DNA from: Panopea generosa
Taxonomy: Eukaryota > Mollusca > Bivalvia > Adapedonta > Hiatellidae
Length of the DNA stretch: 64,000 nucleotides
Assembly: GCA_029582155.1 (NCBI GenBank)
Contig: CM055899.1
Coordinates: forward strand, 73,216,886-73,280,885
Direction of reading: 5' to 3'
Shown piece after piece: positions 24,793 through 37,200 of this stretch. The position numbers and the translations under genes were made by a program. A model generated the notes under the pieces. That model saw only the letters and a program-made list of their open reading frames with translations, searched no databases and was not told the DNA's origin. Each line of letters begins with the position of its first letter. Within the stretch, counting starts at the first letter, position 1.

Positions 24793-25614
24793 TGGTTAAT
24801 TAGATATGTATAACCAAAATGTTTACTCTCAGTGGAATTGTTGGTAATATATATTATTATGAAAATGAAAGTATTGACCTTCTCAGTCTTTATATATTAC
24901 AACATAATTTATATATGTCTCGTAATTTTATTGCTACAGTTTAAAATTATTATTGGCTGACATCATAATAAATTATGTTCCGGAATAACTACTACTACTA
25001 CTAATAATAATTATATATCTGTCTCACCGACTCAAAATCAAAAATATCTAAATATCTTGATCTATTAAGTAATCGAATCAGTGGATGTTAAACAATGCAT
25101 TCAGAACTCCATATAAATGAATCTGCCGACAATATGTTTGATGGAGTTCTACTGGTGTTAGTCCCATTTTTATATATATATGTAATATGTGTGTCTAACT
25201 TTGAATGAGATATAGTCATGCTCTGAACACAACTTAGTCATACTTTTTTTGTTAATTCTGTATGATGACAACGGGTAACAACATTTCTCTTGTTAAAATT
25301 GCTATGATTATTATATCAAATTGCAACAGGTTTTTGGTTTTATGTTAATGTTCCAAACAGAGAGTGATACCTTTTTGTCTTTTTCTGATGTCCATTCTCG
25401 GTCAAACACATGTACTCCATCCATATACATTTTCCTTGTTCTTTTGTATGTTTTTCAGACACCTTCATGACACCTCCATGCTTTACTGTCATAATACAAA
25501 TTTAATAGTATTTATTATTCACCAAGTAGTAACTTTTTGTCTATTTTGTATCCATTTTTACGTATAATTAATTTTAACATATTATAGATTTGTTTTATAC
25601 ATTGTAGTTCTGGT

Positions 25615-27690
25615 CCCATTGAAAACAAGAGCTGTAAGTGAACAGCGTTATCTCGACTTTTCTAGTGTTGCCACAAAACAAAATTTAATACCAGAAGTAT
25701 GTAACATATAAAAATATCAGCACTATAGTACTAACATGTATGTGAAATGGAGGTGAGGAAAATAACAGACGGAAAATTGAAACGGCGGAGTAAATCTAAT
25801 TTAATAGAAAAACAAAAAAAGAAATATGATGGGGAAGAAAATAGGGTATAAGGCTCAGACAAGATTTAAACATATAGAAAAGTATCTTAACATAATAATA
25901 TAGAGGGAGGCTCTTTGGTAGCTTCCAAAATTACAATCAGGCAGAGTATTTCATATTTAATGCAAAACAAAATAAAAAATGGGTAGGAAAGGTATGGTTG
26001 GGGTCAGAGTGCTCTTGGTAGGCAACACAATTGAAATTGGGCAAAGCATTTCTTTTATAAAAAACAAAAGAAAATCAATAAAAATTGGTAGGGGAGGATA
26101 TTTCATGTGATATTTAACAAAATTTAACATAGAGCTGTCGGAGGGACAGCGTGCTCGACTATTCGAATATTTGTCACAAAAGTACAAATTTGATTGAGAC
26201 TAATGACAACTCCAAGCTTACACGATTTATCTTACTTACTAAATTGAGTAGAGCTTATAACTGCAATACTGTGAATGAAATTTCAATCCATCCAATACAT
26301 GGAAAGACTGTTGAGTTTCAATTAAATACATTGCATGTTTGTTGTGATATGGACTTGATGGTACTTGCACGCAAAACTTTAACAATAATTTTTAAGTCAA
26401 ATAAAGTCAATACTTTTGCATTATAACCACCCAAGAGTTATCTTAACTAAGTTATTGGAATAGGTTTGATGACTGGGAAGTCTTGTATAAAAGTTCAAGT
26501 CAATACATGCAATGGTTATTGAGATAGGCACTTGCATGCATAACTTTAACCAATGTGTGACGCCGATGCCCGAGTGAATAGAATAGCTCTCTTTATTCTC
26601 CGAATAGTAAAAAAAGGCTATTTGAATTATATTGTGACAAAGTACAAACTCAGATACTGATGGCTAATCCAGATAAAAAGAGTTATTTATGGAATTACAT
26701 AGCTTAAACCTTGTATAAAGGTTTCAGTCAAATACATGCAGTGGCTTCTGAGAGATATATTTTAACCAAATATTCTAGACACAAAAAAGGGCCATAATTA
26801 AGAAAATAATAGCAATAATTACCCCATCATTAATGTAGTTTGAGTTAGACTGCAAAACCTTTTTTAAAGTTACATCAAATACATGGAGTGTTTTATGAGA
26901 TATGAAATTAATTTTATTTGTACGCAACACTTAACCAGAATTTCTATATTATAAGTCATACAAGGGCGGTAATTTGCATTATATAATGCAAATGCTTGAT
27001 TACTGTGAAGTCTTGTGTGAAGATTAAGCCAATACATGCAATGGTAACTGATATAGTTGATTGCACTGTCTCAGAATATAAGCGAGCACAATCATGTCAA
27101 GTTTCATCCATATAACTTCACACTTATGTACAATTATGAGACAATTAATGTGACATTTTTGCACTCAAATACGACATTGTCCTTGAATTTTGTAGCCTGA
27201 TATGTTACATACTAGGATCCTCCATGGCTGAGTGGTCTAAGACACCGTCTAAAGATCACTTCCCTCTCACCGCTGGGGTCGTAGATTCAAATCCTGCTCA
27301 CACCAAAACTTTATTTGAGAAATATTGCCAGTTACTTGCGGAAGGACGGTGGTTCTACTCAGTCTGAGGTCTTCTTCCACCAGTAAAACGAGATATGCCA
27401 TATATAACATGAAATGTGTTGAAAAATGGTGTTAAAACCCATTCAAAAATATACTGCCTCAGAGCATAAGCATGCACAGTTATGCCAAGTTATATGCAAA
27501 GAACTTCAAGCCCTACACATAAATGAACAATTTTAAAAACTTTTTAAAACGAAGATTGGAAGCTGACATCAGAGCCGATGCCGGTTGCGTACAGAAATTC
27601 ATCTTTTTCTAGAATGTTCAAGCCGAAAGTAAGAAAAAATCCCACCAATGATAACTATAAATGTAATTATTGCATATATCTCCAGTAGCA
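25615..27690 (+). repeat. Composite dispersed repeat (family G) with internal sub-repeats
   Basis: A hairpin-forming block GAGCTGTCGGAGGGACAGCG with GCTCGACT follows at 26133, and a diverged one (GAGCTGTAAGTGAACAGCG) at 25628. Before 26133 a ~110-bp block (GGCAGAGTATTTC, AAAATGGGTAGG) is present twice. Downstream a block (AATACATGCAATGG..GCATAACTTTAACC) recurs every ~150-230 bp up to ~27050. It is split by a SINE B at 27218-27455. A related copy lies at 31270-32620. Confidence 0.65.
27218..27455 (+). mobile_element. SINE family B inserted in repeat G
   Basis: This is the best-preserved family B copy: A box TGGCTGAGTGGTC, B box AGATTCAAATCC, GCCAGTTACTTGCGGAAGG, GATATGCCATATATAAC and a 3' tail of TTAAAACCCATTCAAAAA. 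Sequence on both sides belongs to repeat G, so the SINE is younger. Confidence 0.9.
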
Positions 27691-27829
27691 TATACATTGA
27701 ATGGATATGATTTTTAATCTCAAAATTATATCATCAAGACTGCCTCAATATAAATTGTGTGTACTGGTACTTCTGCCCATATGTACAAATACATATTCCA
27801 ATATATTGCGATATCAAATGATTACTTAC

Positions 27830-27880
27830 CTGCAAACAAGCTTTCCTTTGATGATTTGATTTTTACCATTAAATGTGTCT
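27830..27880 (-). CDS. Candidate 51-nt internal exon, minus strand
   Basis: It lies between a fair 3' splice site (ACTACTTTTCAG) and a near-consensus 5' splice site (TTTGCAG|GTAAGTAAT). In phase 2 it reads DTFNGKNQIIKGKLVC, and its out-phase joins the exon at 20387. The strong donor is the main evidence. Sequence upstream to ~28060 also has open stretches, but with stops. Confidence 0.3.
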
Positions 27881-28489
27881 CTGAAAAGTAGTTTCAACAT
27901 TTTCAAACATCCTTGGGCAAGTAAATGTTATTTCTGGCGCCATTTCAAAACACTTTCTACAGTTAACGCTTCAGGAATACATCGTAACAACACTTTTCTT
28001 GAAAACACTTTCCAATTTTTTCAACATCAAGTGCAACATCTTTTCAGGAAACTGAAATTAAAATGTGTGATCGAATACCTACAGTGTTTCATTGACGTTT
28101 TCAAATTTGAAGTGTACATTGACTCCTGTTAAATATATCTTAACAATATACAATAAAGTTATATCAAGATTGCATTAAAATATTTAAAATAATTTATCAT
28201 ATCATGAGTTCATGTATTTAATAGGTAAACAAATATACATGTTTATATAGTTTCTTTAAAAAAGCGTTACGATAGTAAAATTCGTTGTTTGAAAAATCAT
28301 TGTGGAATGTTTTGAATCAACTTAACCATTGTGAGCATTTAGTCTGCATAATATATAGAGTTTAAATTAAAAGAACATACGTTTAAGAAATAATTTTCGC
28401 AGTTTCGTTTATTTTGAACATTTAGATTTTCAAGAGTAAATAAATAAAATGTTAATTGAATATGTAGAAATTGATAACTGGATACATAC

Positions 28490-28569
28490 CATTTAAACGT
28501 TTGTTTCCTGGTGAGCTCTCTTTGTGTATATATTCCTGGCTCTGAGTTATTTGTATCATCACTACTCAT
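28490..28569 (-). CDS. Candidate coding exon, minus strand
   Basis: From ATG at 28569 it reads MSSDDTNNSEPGIYTQRELT then RKQTFK and ends at the donor AAATG|GTATGTATCC, phase 2. The composition (acidic, then basic, polar) is protein-like. It could be a first exon. Alternatively it is an internal exon entered at AACTCAG|AGCCAGG in phase 1, which would join in frame with the exon at 29785-29857. Direct joining to the 51-nt exon would create TGA, so an intermediate exon is needed or the chain is wrong. Confidence 0.3.
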
Positions 28570-29784
28570 TGAAAATGAACTTGTCTCCAAAAAACATGTA
28601 TATTTTATTATCAAAATAGCATCACTAATTATTTCATTATCAAAAGTGGTAACACATGTAAATGGCAACTATTCCATTCAATAGATTTTATACCAATTAA
28701 CAGTATACTTCATATTGCAGTTTACAAACATGAACTACACAACCCGTTCATTAAGCAGTAATGTTGTCTGAAGAGGGTCAGTACTCTCTGATCCAGAGAG
28801 ATACACTACACTGCACACGTATCATTGCTGATAAATTGTTGCTAATACACAAATTGCTGGTTCTTATTGCTTTATGTTCGTATATTTGTGGAATCGTTTC
28901 CATCAACATAATTATAAAATGATATTGATACAAATTGTTCAAATATATTAACTTATATTAACTTAGAAGTTGAAAATACATTGTTACGGTTCATAGTAGA
29001 AAAGATATTAAAGATAAAGCACTAGGCGAAATTTGAAATCGATATAATGAATAAATTAAGTGCAAATTTTTTCAATTTGTGTTTTGTCATGTTAAACGTA
29101 ATTTATTTAGCGGAAGACCAAACTACACAAAACATAATTCAATATTAGTTACATCAGACTGCATGTATTGTCCTTAATAAATTTACAGTGTTGAAGTACT
29201 TACATGTACTTAAATCATATCTATGTAAAATGCATTTAAATTGTACTAAAGAGTCTTCTTTAAATCTGGGACACATAAGACCAATGGTTTCAAGCAATAT
29301 CAAATACCTAGGGCCTATTTCAATGGTGATCCCAGATGAGGATTTAAGAAAATACTTTGTACCACTAAGTTGAGGATCGCACTATCCAATTGCTTGTTCG
29401 TTAACTTTAAGTACCACGAGATGGTAAAATTTCGTCATTTGTAATACCTTTTTATAAACTTATACACACAGAACTTTCAAGTGTCTAAGATTTTGAATAT
29501 TTTCAATTGAATACAACATTTGATGTACGTGAAACACTCTGCTGTTAGAAAAAGTAAAATCATATGAAAAGTGCAAATTTAAACGATCTAGAAGTTTAAA
29601 AGACTCCGAGCAATATAATAAAAAAATGTTGGTTTTTCTTTCATAATGTATTCGTTGGACATTATTTGCATTTGACAGATTGTTTTTATTATTTTCAAAA
29701 GTGTTCTTTATGCATTCCTAAAGAACAATAATATATATACATATATTCGGTTTTATTTTTTGAAAGTTTTGAATATTAACTTAC

Positions 29785-29857
29785 CAATGTCACACTCTGG
29801 TATTTTTAAACCAAAGTTCTTATAGTTGATATAAATTGTAAATACGATATCAAAATT
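29785..29857 (-). CDS. Candidate 73-nt exon, minus strand
   Basis: The acceptor ACATTGGTTTAG and strong donor GACATTG|GTAAGTTAA bound an open frame ending YKNFGLKIPECDI, phase 1 out. That phase fits the internal-exon reading at 28490. The polypyrimidine tract is weak. The product is not recognised. Confidence 0.25.
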
Positions 29858-30900
29858 CTAAACCAATGTATAATGAATGACAATTTAGATTGTGGCGGAT
29901 TATAATTTGCATATTATTATATAAAGTCCGCCTCATCAATTAAGTAAGTCACTTCACAAGCCCATCCACTACATAAATTTTTCTATTGAATTTATAACAT
30001 ATAAACTAATACCAAATTACTTTCTCTTAATATGCCATTGCGACAAAAAAGCCATATCAGTAACAACAGTCTGCATAATAATTAAGGAGAAACCTTGTAG
30101 AGTGCAATATCACATAAATATCCATAACAACTATTTAAAAAAATTTGGTTTGTCATATTGTGTATTGCGTTACATATTTTTTCTGTTTGTACTACATGTA
30201 TGTACATCAGCATATACTTACAATAACATTATATATCTCTATGTATACTTATTAATAATTCCTAATTTTGCTAGTCAGGTAAATTTCAATTAACGGTACA
30301 AAGACACATCTTTTGACCATGGTCTGGTATATTCTTGAGTAACTAACATTATTCTCTCTAACTACATAATTGACAGTTAATACAAATAACAGAAATGTTT
30401 TCAGTCTATAAATTTCTCCATCTGACGCTAATGGCTATTGCAATGATTATAATAGCTGTTCTCTGCCATGGCAGTTGATTCCACAAATCCCTACTGACCC
30501 ATATATTAGCCGACGCTGATAGTACTTTTGCAGATGTTTCAGTAATTTGCACAATACCAAACACATAGATTAGCTAGCAGGTATACAAACAGTAAACTTT
30601 TTAATTGTCAGAAGATTAGGTTCAGGCACTTATTGTACTAGGATTGAGTGCGAATCTGGGTAAACATCTACCTTATATATTAAATAAAAGAATGGTAGGT
30701 AAATGTTAGTTTTTCTTGATAAAATGTAGTGAAACTAACTTATAGATTAACAAATAATGATAGATATCCTAACCCTCCTGAATTGGCAATATACACTCAA
30801 ACACAGAGTAAAGTGAATATATTTTAATCCCGAGAGAAAAAATAGAATTAACAGTCAATTGAAGAACCATATGAAAATGTTTTTTTTTTTAGTAAAGAAA
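29858..30900. other. Unique AT-rich sequence, nothing recognised
   Basis: Only short chance frames; no repeat copies identified. Confidence 0.4.
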
Positions 30901-30960
30901 TTGAGTTTCGAGTAAGGAAAGTGCATTTCGAGTAAGAAAAGTGAGTTTTGGGTAAGAATA
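30899..30960. repeat. 20-bp repeat, three units
   Basis: Three imperfect units of GAGTTTCGAGTAAGGAAAGT lie in tandem. The overlapping minus-strand frames come from this. Confidence 0.8.
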
Positions 30961-31269
30961 TAAAATGAATAACAAAAATATGATATTTAACACCATATCT
31001 GTACAAGTTAACAACATATATGTTAAGTTGGAACAAGAAAAAAAAGTTATACAATATAATGACATGACAAAGTGAAATGTAGATAGCGCATTGAAAACAA
31101 ACATAAAATTAGCAAATTAGACCAAATCTCATCAAGGTTTAAAAAATGCAAGCTATTTTATTGACTTAAAATCTAATTCTAAAAATGGAACTGTTCAGAA
31201 ATGTTTTTTAAAACAATGTCATGATACATATAATAGATATAAAAGGATATATCACGGATAAAACTGTTT

Positions 31270-32620
31270 GGGGGCAGTAATGTAAAATAAAAGCAATAAC
31301 ACTGCTAAATTAAACTTGGTTGTTTTAACATTTATTTTATTGAGTCACGACCAAATCAAGGTCATTAAATTCTAGCTCTTACTTTGAGAAAAGCTATGGC
31401 TTTATCTTTGTTGGTATGTCGTATGTAACATGTAACATAAGGAAATACAATTGAATTTAAGAAGTAAAAATAATACTGTTCAGGGACTAATCATATATTG
31501 GCTGCAATATTTTCACCTGCATTCCTTTTCTTATAAAATACATAAGGTTACTTTTTTCAAATAAATTACATTATTTGTTGCAGTGTCTTATTAAAGTGAA
31601 AACAACCAAGCTCCACAATCCAAAATATGAAACTTTGATAACGGAGTTTGTGAAAGGGATGAACATAACATATTATAATATTATATAATAGCTATAACAT
31701 GTCACTCGCCCTTATTTTCTTGTTACTACCTGAAGTTGAATGGATATGTTTGTCATAATAGTAAATATAATCAAGCACTGCTAATATAAACCTTGGTAAA
31801 TATAATGCTTACAAGAAACTATCTCTAGTAGATTATTAGCAAAGTTTGTAATTAAAGTGAAAATAAACAACAATATGAAACTTGGGATTACAGAGTGGTA
31901 AACAATAATATCTTTATTATTTACACTCGCCACTCTTTTCTATAATAATATTGTGTAATTATCTCAAGTAGACTATTTTGTTTGTTGAAGCATAGTTTGT
32001 CATTATAATGGAAATAGCCAAGCTATACTTTTGAAAATATAGGGATGAAAATAAACTGGCTATAGAATCCCCACCCCTCTGTTGTTTTTTTTCATTAAAC
32101 TGGTTTGATCATCTATACAAGTGTTATCATAGCATCTATCTACATCATAATACTTTGGTATATTCATAATTAAACAAAAATTTGTGGGTTAGTATATTGT
32201 GGTAGGGAGAGGTGTGTGAAAAGATACCAATGATGAAATTGGTTAAATTATTTGATTTAATACAAAACAAACTTTAAACAAGTGACCTATTGGCCTCAAC
32301 GGTCACCTGAAAATCTTTAATGGCATAAAGCTTTATGAATCTATGATCCACCCTAAGACCTCATAGGGGGTGGAGACCATGAAATTGACATAGATATCAA
32401 TCGTCATGTCAGCAATAACAAATCACACCAAAAAACATTCACATAAGTCTATTCAGTCATAAAAAATACCGTTTTTTTTTTGCATTTCTCTTATATAGAT
32501 TAAGTAAAGAAGGCCCACCCCTAGGGTCAAGCTAAAATAAGGCAGAGTATTTCTTTTAACACAGAAAAAAAACTCTAGAAAAAAATACAGGAGCTGTCGG
32601 ATGGACAGCACGCTCGATAC
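31270..32620 (+). repeat. Family G-like repeat, diverged copy
   Basis: Three loosely repeated blocks (ATTAAAGTGAAAATAAAC..GAAACTT, CTCGCCCTTATTTTCTTGTT, AGTTTGTCATAATAGTAAAT) are followed by GGCAGAGTATTTCTTTT at ~32540. The hairpin block GAGCTGTCGGATGGACAGC with GCTCGAT is at 32592, the same order as around 26133. Confidence 0.5.
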
Positions 32621-32680
32621 TGTTCTAAAACAACAACTTTTTCAGGAAATAAGTACGAAATGTACGGCAATTAATATAAA

Positions 32681-34217
32681 ACTCAGGGGTGGTAGAATTA
32701 AGCTATAATTATTACATAATGCACAAAAGTGAACGGATAGCTCACATTGCCTTAACATTATTTAATTGAGCATTTAGTTACATATGTCTTTCAAACCTTA
32801 AAATTGCTTTAATAATTTATTAACCATAGCAGTAAAATGATATATGTGCGAATACTTGAAAGCACACCATGTACATATAATTACCCTAAATACTACAATT
32901 TGCAATACTAGAATAATATATAAGAACAATATAAGTTGGTCAAGCATATCAGGAAATACTTATTTAACATTATCTGAAATAATCCAGCAAGAATAAGATA
33001 AGATTTAGCGAATTTATTTATTGAGGGTGACATATTTAGTTTAAAACTAATCTTCCATGCGGCCCTCTATTATTTACAAAATATACAAAAATGAGATACA
33101 CATAAAATTATACATGAAATATTCAGTGAAAAAAAATGCTAAAACATTTCTCTTCCCACATGATATTCACACACACATTCACACATTCACTTCAGGAAAA
33201 CAATACATGTCAACATTAAAAGTGGTTTGTTAAATTTATATAAGGCAGTGGCAGTATGTTACTATTTACATGATTTTGAACACACTTGTACAGAAAACAA
33301 ATTGAATTATACAATTTTTATCCATCTGATTAGATTGCTTTGGTATCATGGTATGCTATTACAAAAGTTTTATTTTGATATTTTCTGGAATTGGACCAAA
33401 TATATATATACTTTGTTTAAATAATTCTTTGTTCGGTTTGATGTTGTTTGAAGAATTTGACCGTGTTACAGGTGTATTTTTATTTGTTTGTCTGAAGTAA
33501 AACATTTCATTGATTTCGGCTGAGGTTATTGGACTTCGCTATTTTGTACATAAATTTTGTTTTCCGGAAATAAATCCTATCAAAAACTGTTAGTTTTTTT
33601 AACTCCTGCAAGCTTTCTAGTGTGTTTTAATCATTGTTATTCAAGATGATTTTGCAAGCACGTTTTTGGAGCCTTAAAATTCTATCTTGGTTCATTTGAC
33701 AGGTGCCAACTTATACAAAATTATAGTTATCTTCATGAGGTTGAATATAAGGTTTATAAAACTGAAATCTATGGTCAAGGCTAAGACATTGTTTAATTCT
33801 TGACAGAAGCCAAATGTTTCATGGATTTATTTTACATATGATATACATGATTTTTCGAAATTATGTTGTCATTAATAGATATGCCAAGTACTTTATCTTT
33901 AGATATTATGCTGAGATTTTCTCTATTAAGATCCAAATTTATGTCTTTGATATCTAAACAAGTACGTTTTTGATGTGTAATTTAAAATATAGTGTAAGCT
34001 ATAGATGATCTTCTGTTTCAAAAATATTTTATCAATGTTTTACATATGCTATATAAGCACTACCTTCAAAATTTTATCATATGGTAATAAACCATTTCCT
34101 GTAAATAGATCTACAGTTGTGTATCAACACATACAGTTTATACACTATGTATTTAAACTTCACGGGGCAATATATCGGTACCAGTTCATGAGAATGGATC
34201 AAAATAGTTGAACTAAT
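32681..34217 (+). repeat. Dispersed repeat family I, copy 1, split by a LINE remnant
   Basis: 32681-33003 and 33975-34217 align in order with the minus strand of 60872-61566. Shared blocks are ACTCAGGGGTGGTA, TTAAAATTGCTTTAA, ATATAAGTTGGTCAAGCA, TCCAGCAAGAA, GTGTAAGCTATAG, GATCTTCTGTTTCAA, AAGCACTACCTTCAAA, CAACACATACAGTT and GGCAATATATCGGTA. The intervening 33004-33974 is absent from the other copy. The 58-bp array begins at its right end. Confidence 0.85.
33300..33965 (-). pseudogene. Non-LTR retrotransposon remnant inserted in repeat I
   Basis: The minus strand reads, with stops, in one frame: DHRFQFYKPYIQPHEDNYNF, then NQDRILRLQKRACKIILNNN, then LESLQELKKLTVFDRIYFR. The order LYKSYILPHLDY..RLQKRAARIIL..TLELLKEL is the standard one C-terminal to the reverse transcriptase domain in many LINEs. 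An upstream KVLGISINDNI-type segment matches the preceding VKYLGV-type motif. At least three in-frame stops make it non-functional. Repeat I bounds it on both sides, so its insertion postdates repeat I. Confidence 0.7.
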
Positions 34218-37200
34218 CTGTACCAACTATATTCATCTAATGTCCTTGATAAAGGCAAGTAATAAGGGAATCTATCACAGTATACCACATTCACCTAATG
34301 TCCTTGATCAATGCAATTTAAAAGGGAATGTATCACATTCACCTAATGTCCTTGATCAAGGAAAGTCATAAGGGAATCTATCACATTCTACCACATTCAT
34401 CTTATGTTCTTGAGCTAGGAAAGTTATAAGGGAATCTACCACGTTTTACCACATTCACCTAATGTCCTTAAGAATGGCAAATTATATGGGAATCTACCAC
34501 ATTCAACCTCATTCATCTAATGTCCTTGATCAAGGCAAGTTATAAGGGAATCTATCACATTCTACCACATTCATCTAATGCCCTAGATCAAGGCAAATTA
34601 TAAGGGAATCTATCACATTCTACCCCATCCATCTAATGTCCTTGATCAAGGCAAGTTATAAGGGAATCTATCACATTCTACCACATTCACCTAATGTCCT
34701 TTATCAAGGAAAATTATAAGGGAATCTTCCACATTCTACCCCATTTATCTAATGTCCTTGATCAAGGCAAGTTTTAAGGGAATCTATAACATTCTACCAC
34801 ATTCACATAATGTCCTTGATCAAGGCAAATTATAAGGGAATCTATCACATTCTACCACATTCACCTAATGTACTTGAGCAGGATGAGCTGTAAGGGAATC
34901 TACCATATTCTACCCCATTCATCTAATGTCCTTGGTCAAGGCAAGTTATCACCGAATCTATCACATTCTACCACTCTCACCTAATGTCCTTGATCAAGAC
35001 AAGTTATAAGGGAATCTACCACATTCTACCCCATTCATCTAATGTCCTTGATCAAGGCAAGTTATCAGTGAATCTATCACATTATAGCACATTCGCCTTA
35101 TGTCCTTGAGTAAGGCAAGTTATAAGGTAATCTTTCACATTATACGTTCACGCTATGTCCTTGAGCTAGGCAAGTTATAAGTGAATCTACCACATTATAC
35201 ACCATTCACCTCATGACCTTGAGCAAGGCAAGTTATATGGGAATCTACCACATTCTACCACATTCACCTAATGTCGTTGATTTAGGCAAGTTATTAGGGA
35301 ATCTACCACATTCTACCACATTCACCTAATGTCCTTGATCAAGACAATTTATAACGGAATCTACAACATTGTACCACATTCACCTTATGTCCTTAATTAA
35401 GGCAAGTTATAAGGGAATCTATCACATTCTACTACATTCACCTTATGTTATTGAGTTATGCAAGTTATAACGGAATATTCATATTCTACCACATTCACCT
35501 AATGTCCTTGAGCAGAACGAGTTATAAGGGAATCTACCACATAATACCACATTCATATAATGTCCTTGAGCTAGGCAAGTTCTCAGGGAATTTATCACAT
35601 TCTACCACATTCAGCTTATGTCCTTGATCAAGGCAAGTTATAACAGAATCTGTCACATTCTACAACATTCACCTTATGTCGTTGAACTAAGCAAGTTACA
35701 AGGGAATTTATCACAATATACCCACTTCATCTAATGTCCTTGAGCTAGGGAAGTTATAAAGGAATGTATCACATTCTATCACATTCACCGAATATCCTTG
35801 ATTAAGGCAAGTTATAAGGGAATCGATCACATTCACCTAATGTCCTTGAGCTAGGCAAGTTATAAGGGAATATATCACATTCTACCACATTCACCTAATG
35901 TCTTTGATCAAGGCACCTTATAAGGTAATCAATCACATTCTACCACATTCACCTTATGTTTTTGAGCTAGGCAAGTTATAAGGGAATCTAAAAACATTCT
36001 ACCACATTCACCTAATGTCCCTGAGTAAGGCGAATTATATTGAAATCTACCACATTCTACCACATTCATCTAATGTCCTTGATCAACGCTAGTTATAAGG
36101 GAATCTATCACATTCTACCCCATTCATCTAATGTCCTTGATCAAGGCAAGTTATCAGTGAATCTATCACATTATAGCACATTCACCTTATGACCTTGATC
36201 AAGGCAAATTATAAGGGAATCTATCACATTCTACCACATTCACCTAATGTCCTTGAGCAAGACGAGTTATAACGGAATCTACCACATTCTACCCCATTCA
36301 TCTAATGTATTTGAGCAAAACACGTTATGAGGGAATTTACCACATTCTACCACATTCATCTAACGTCCATGATCAAGGCAAGTTTTAAGGGAATCTATCA
36401 CATTGTAACCCATTCACCTACTGTCTTTGATCAAGGCAAGTTATAAGGGAATCTACCACATTCTATCCCATTTATCTAATGTCCTTGATCAAGTCAAGTT
36501 TTAAAAAAATCTATCACATTTTACCCGATTCACCTAATGTCCTTGATCAAGGCAAATTATTAGGGAATCTATCACATTCTACCACATCCACGTAATGTAC
36601 TTGAGCAGGACGAGCTATAAGGGAATCTACCACATTCTACCCAATTTATCTAATGGCCTCGATCAAGACAAGTTTTAAGGGAATCTATCACATTCTACCA
36701 CATTCACCAAATGTCCTTGATCAAAGCAAATTATAAGGGAATCTATCCAAATATACCACATTCACCTTTTGTCCTTGATCAAGGCAAGTTATAAGGAAAT
36801 CTACCACATTCCACCACATTCATCTTATATCCTTGAGCAAGGTAAGTTATAAGGGAATGCATCACACTATACCACACTCACCTTATGTCCTTGTGCAAGG
36901 CAAGTTATATGAAAATACACCACGGTATACTCCATTCACCTAATGTATTTGAGCAAGACAAGTTATATGGGAATCAACCACATTCTACTACATTCATCTA
37001 ATGTCCATGATCAAGGCGAGTTATAAGGGAATCTATCACATTCTACACCATTCACCTCATGTCTTTGAGCAAGGCAAGTTATATGGAAATCTACCACATT
37101 CACCTAATGTACTTGATTAAGGCAAGTTATAAGGGAATCTACCACATTCTACCACATTCACCCAATGTTCTTGAGGTACGCAAGTTATTAGGGAATCTAC

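Noticed and set aside
27875..28132. 85-codon plus-strand frame beginning at a GTG
   Set aside because: No ATG start; it lies opposite candidate minus-strand splice sites and has no recognised motif.
28339..28668. Whole 109-codon minus-strand frame as one CDS
   Set aside because: Only the central part (28490-28569) is protein-like and ends at a donor; the flanks look like intron sequence read through.
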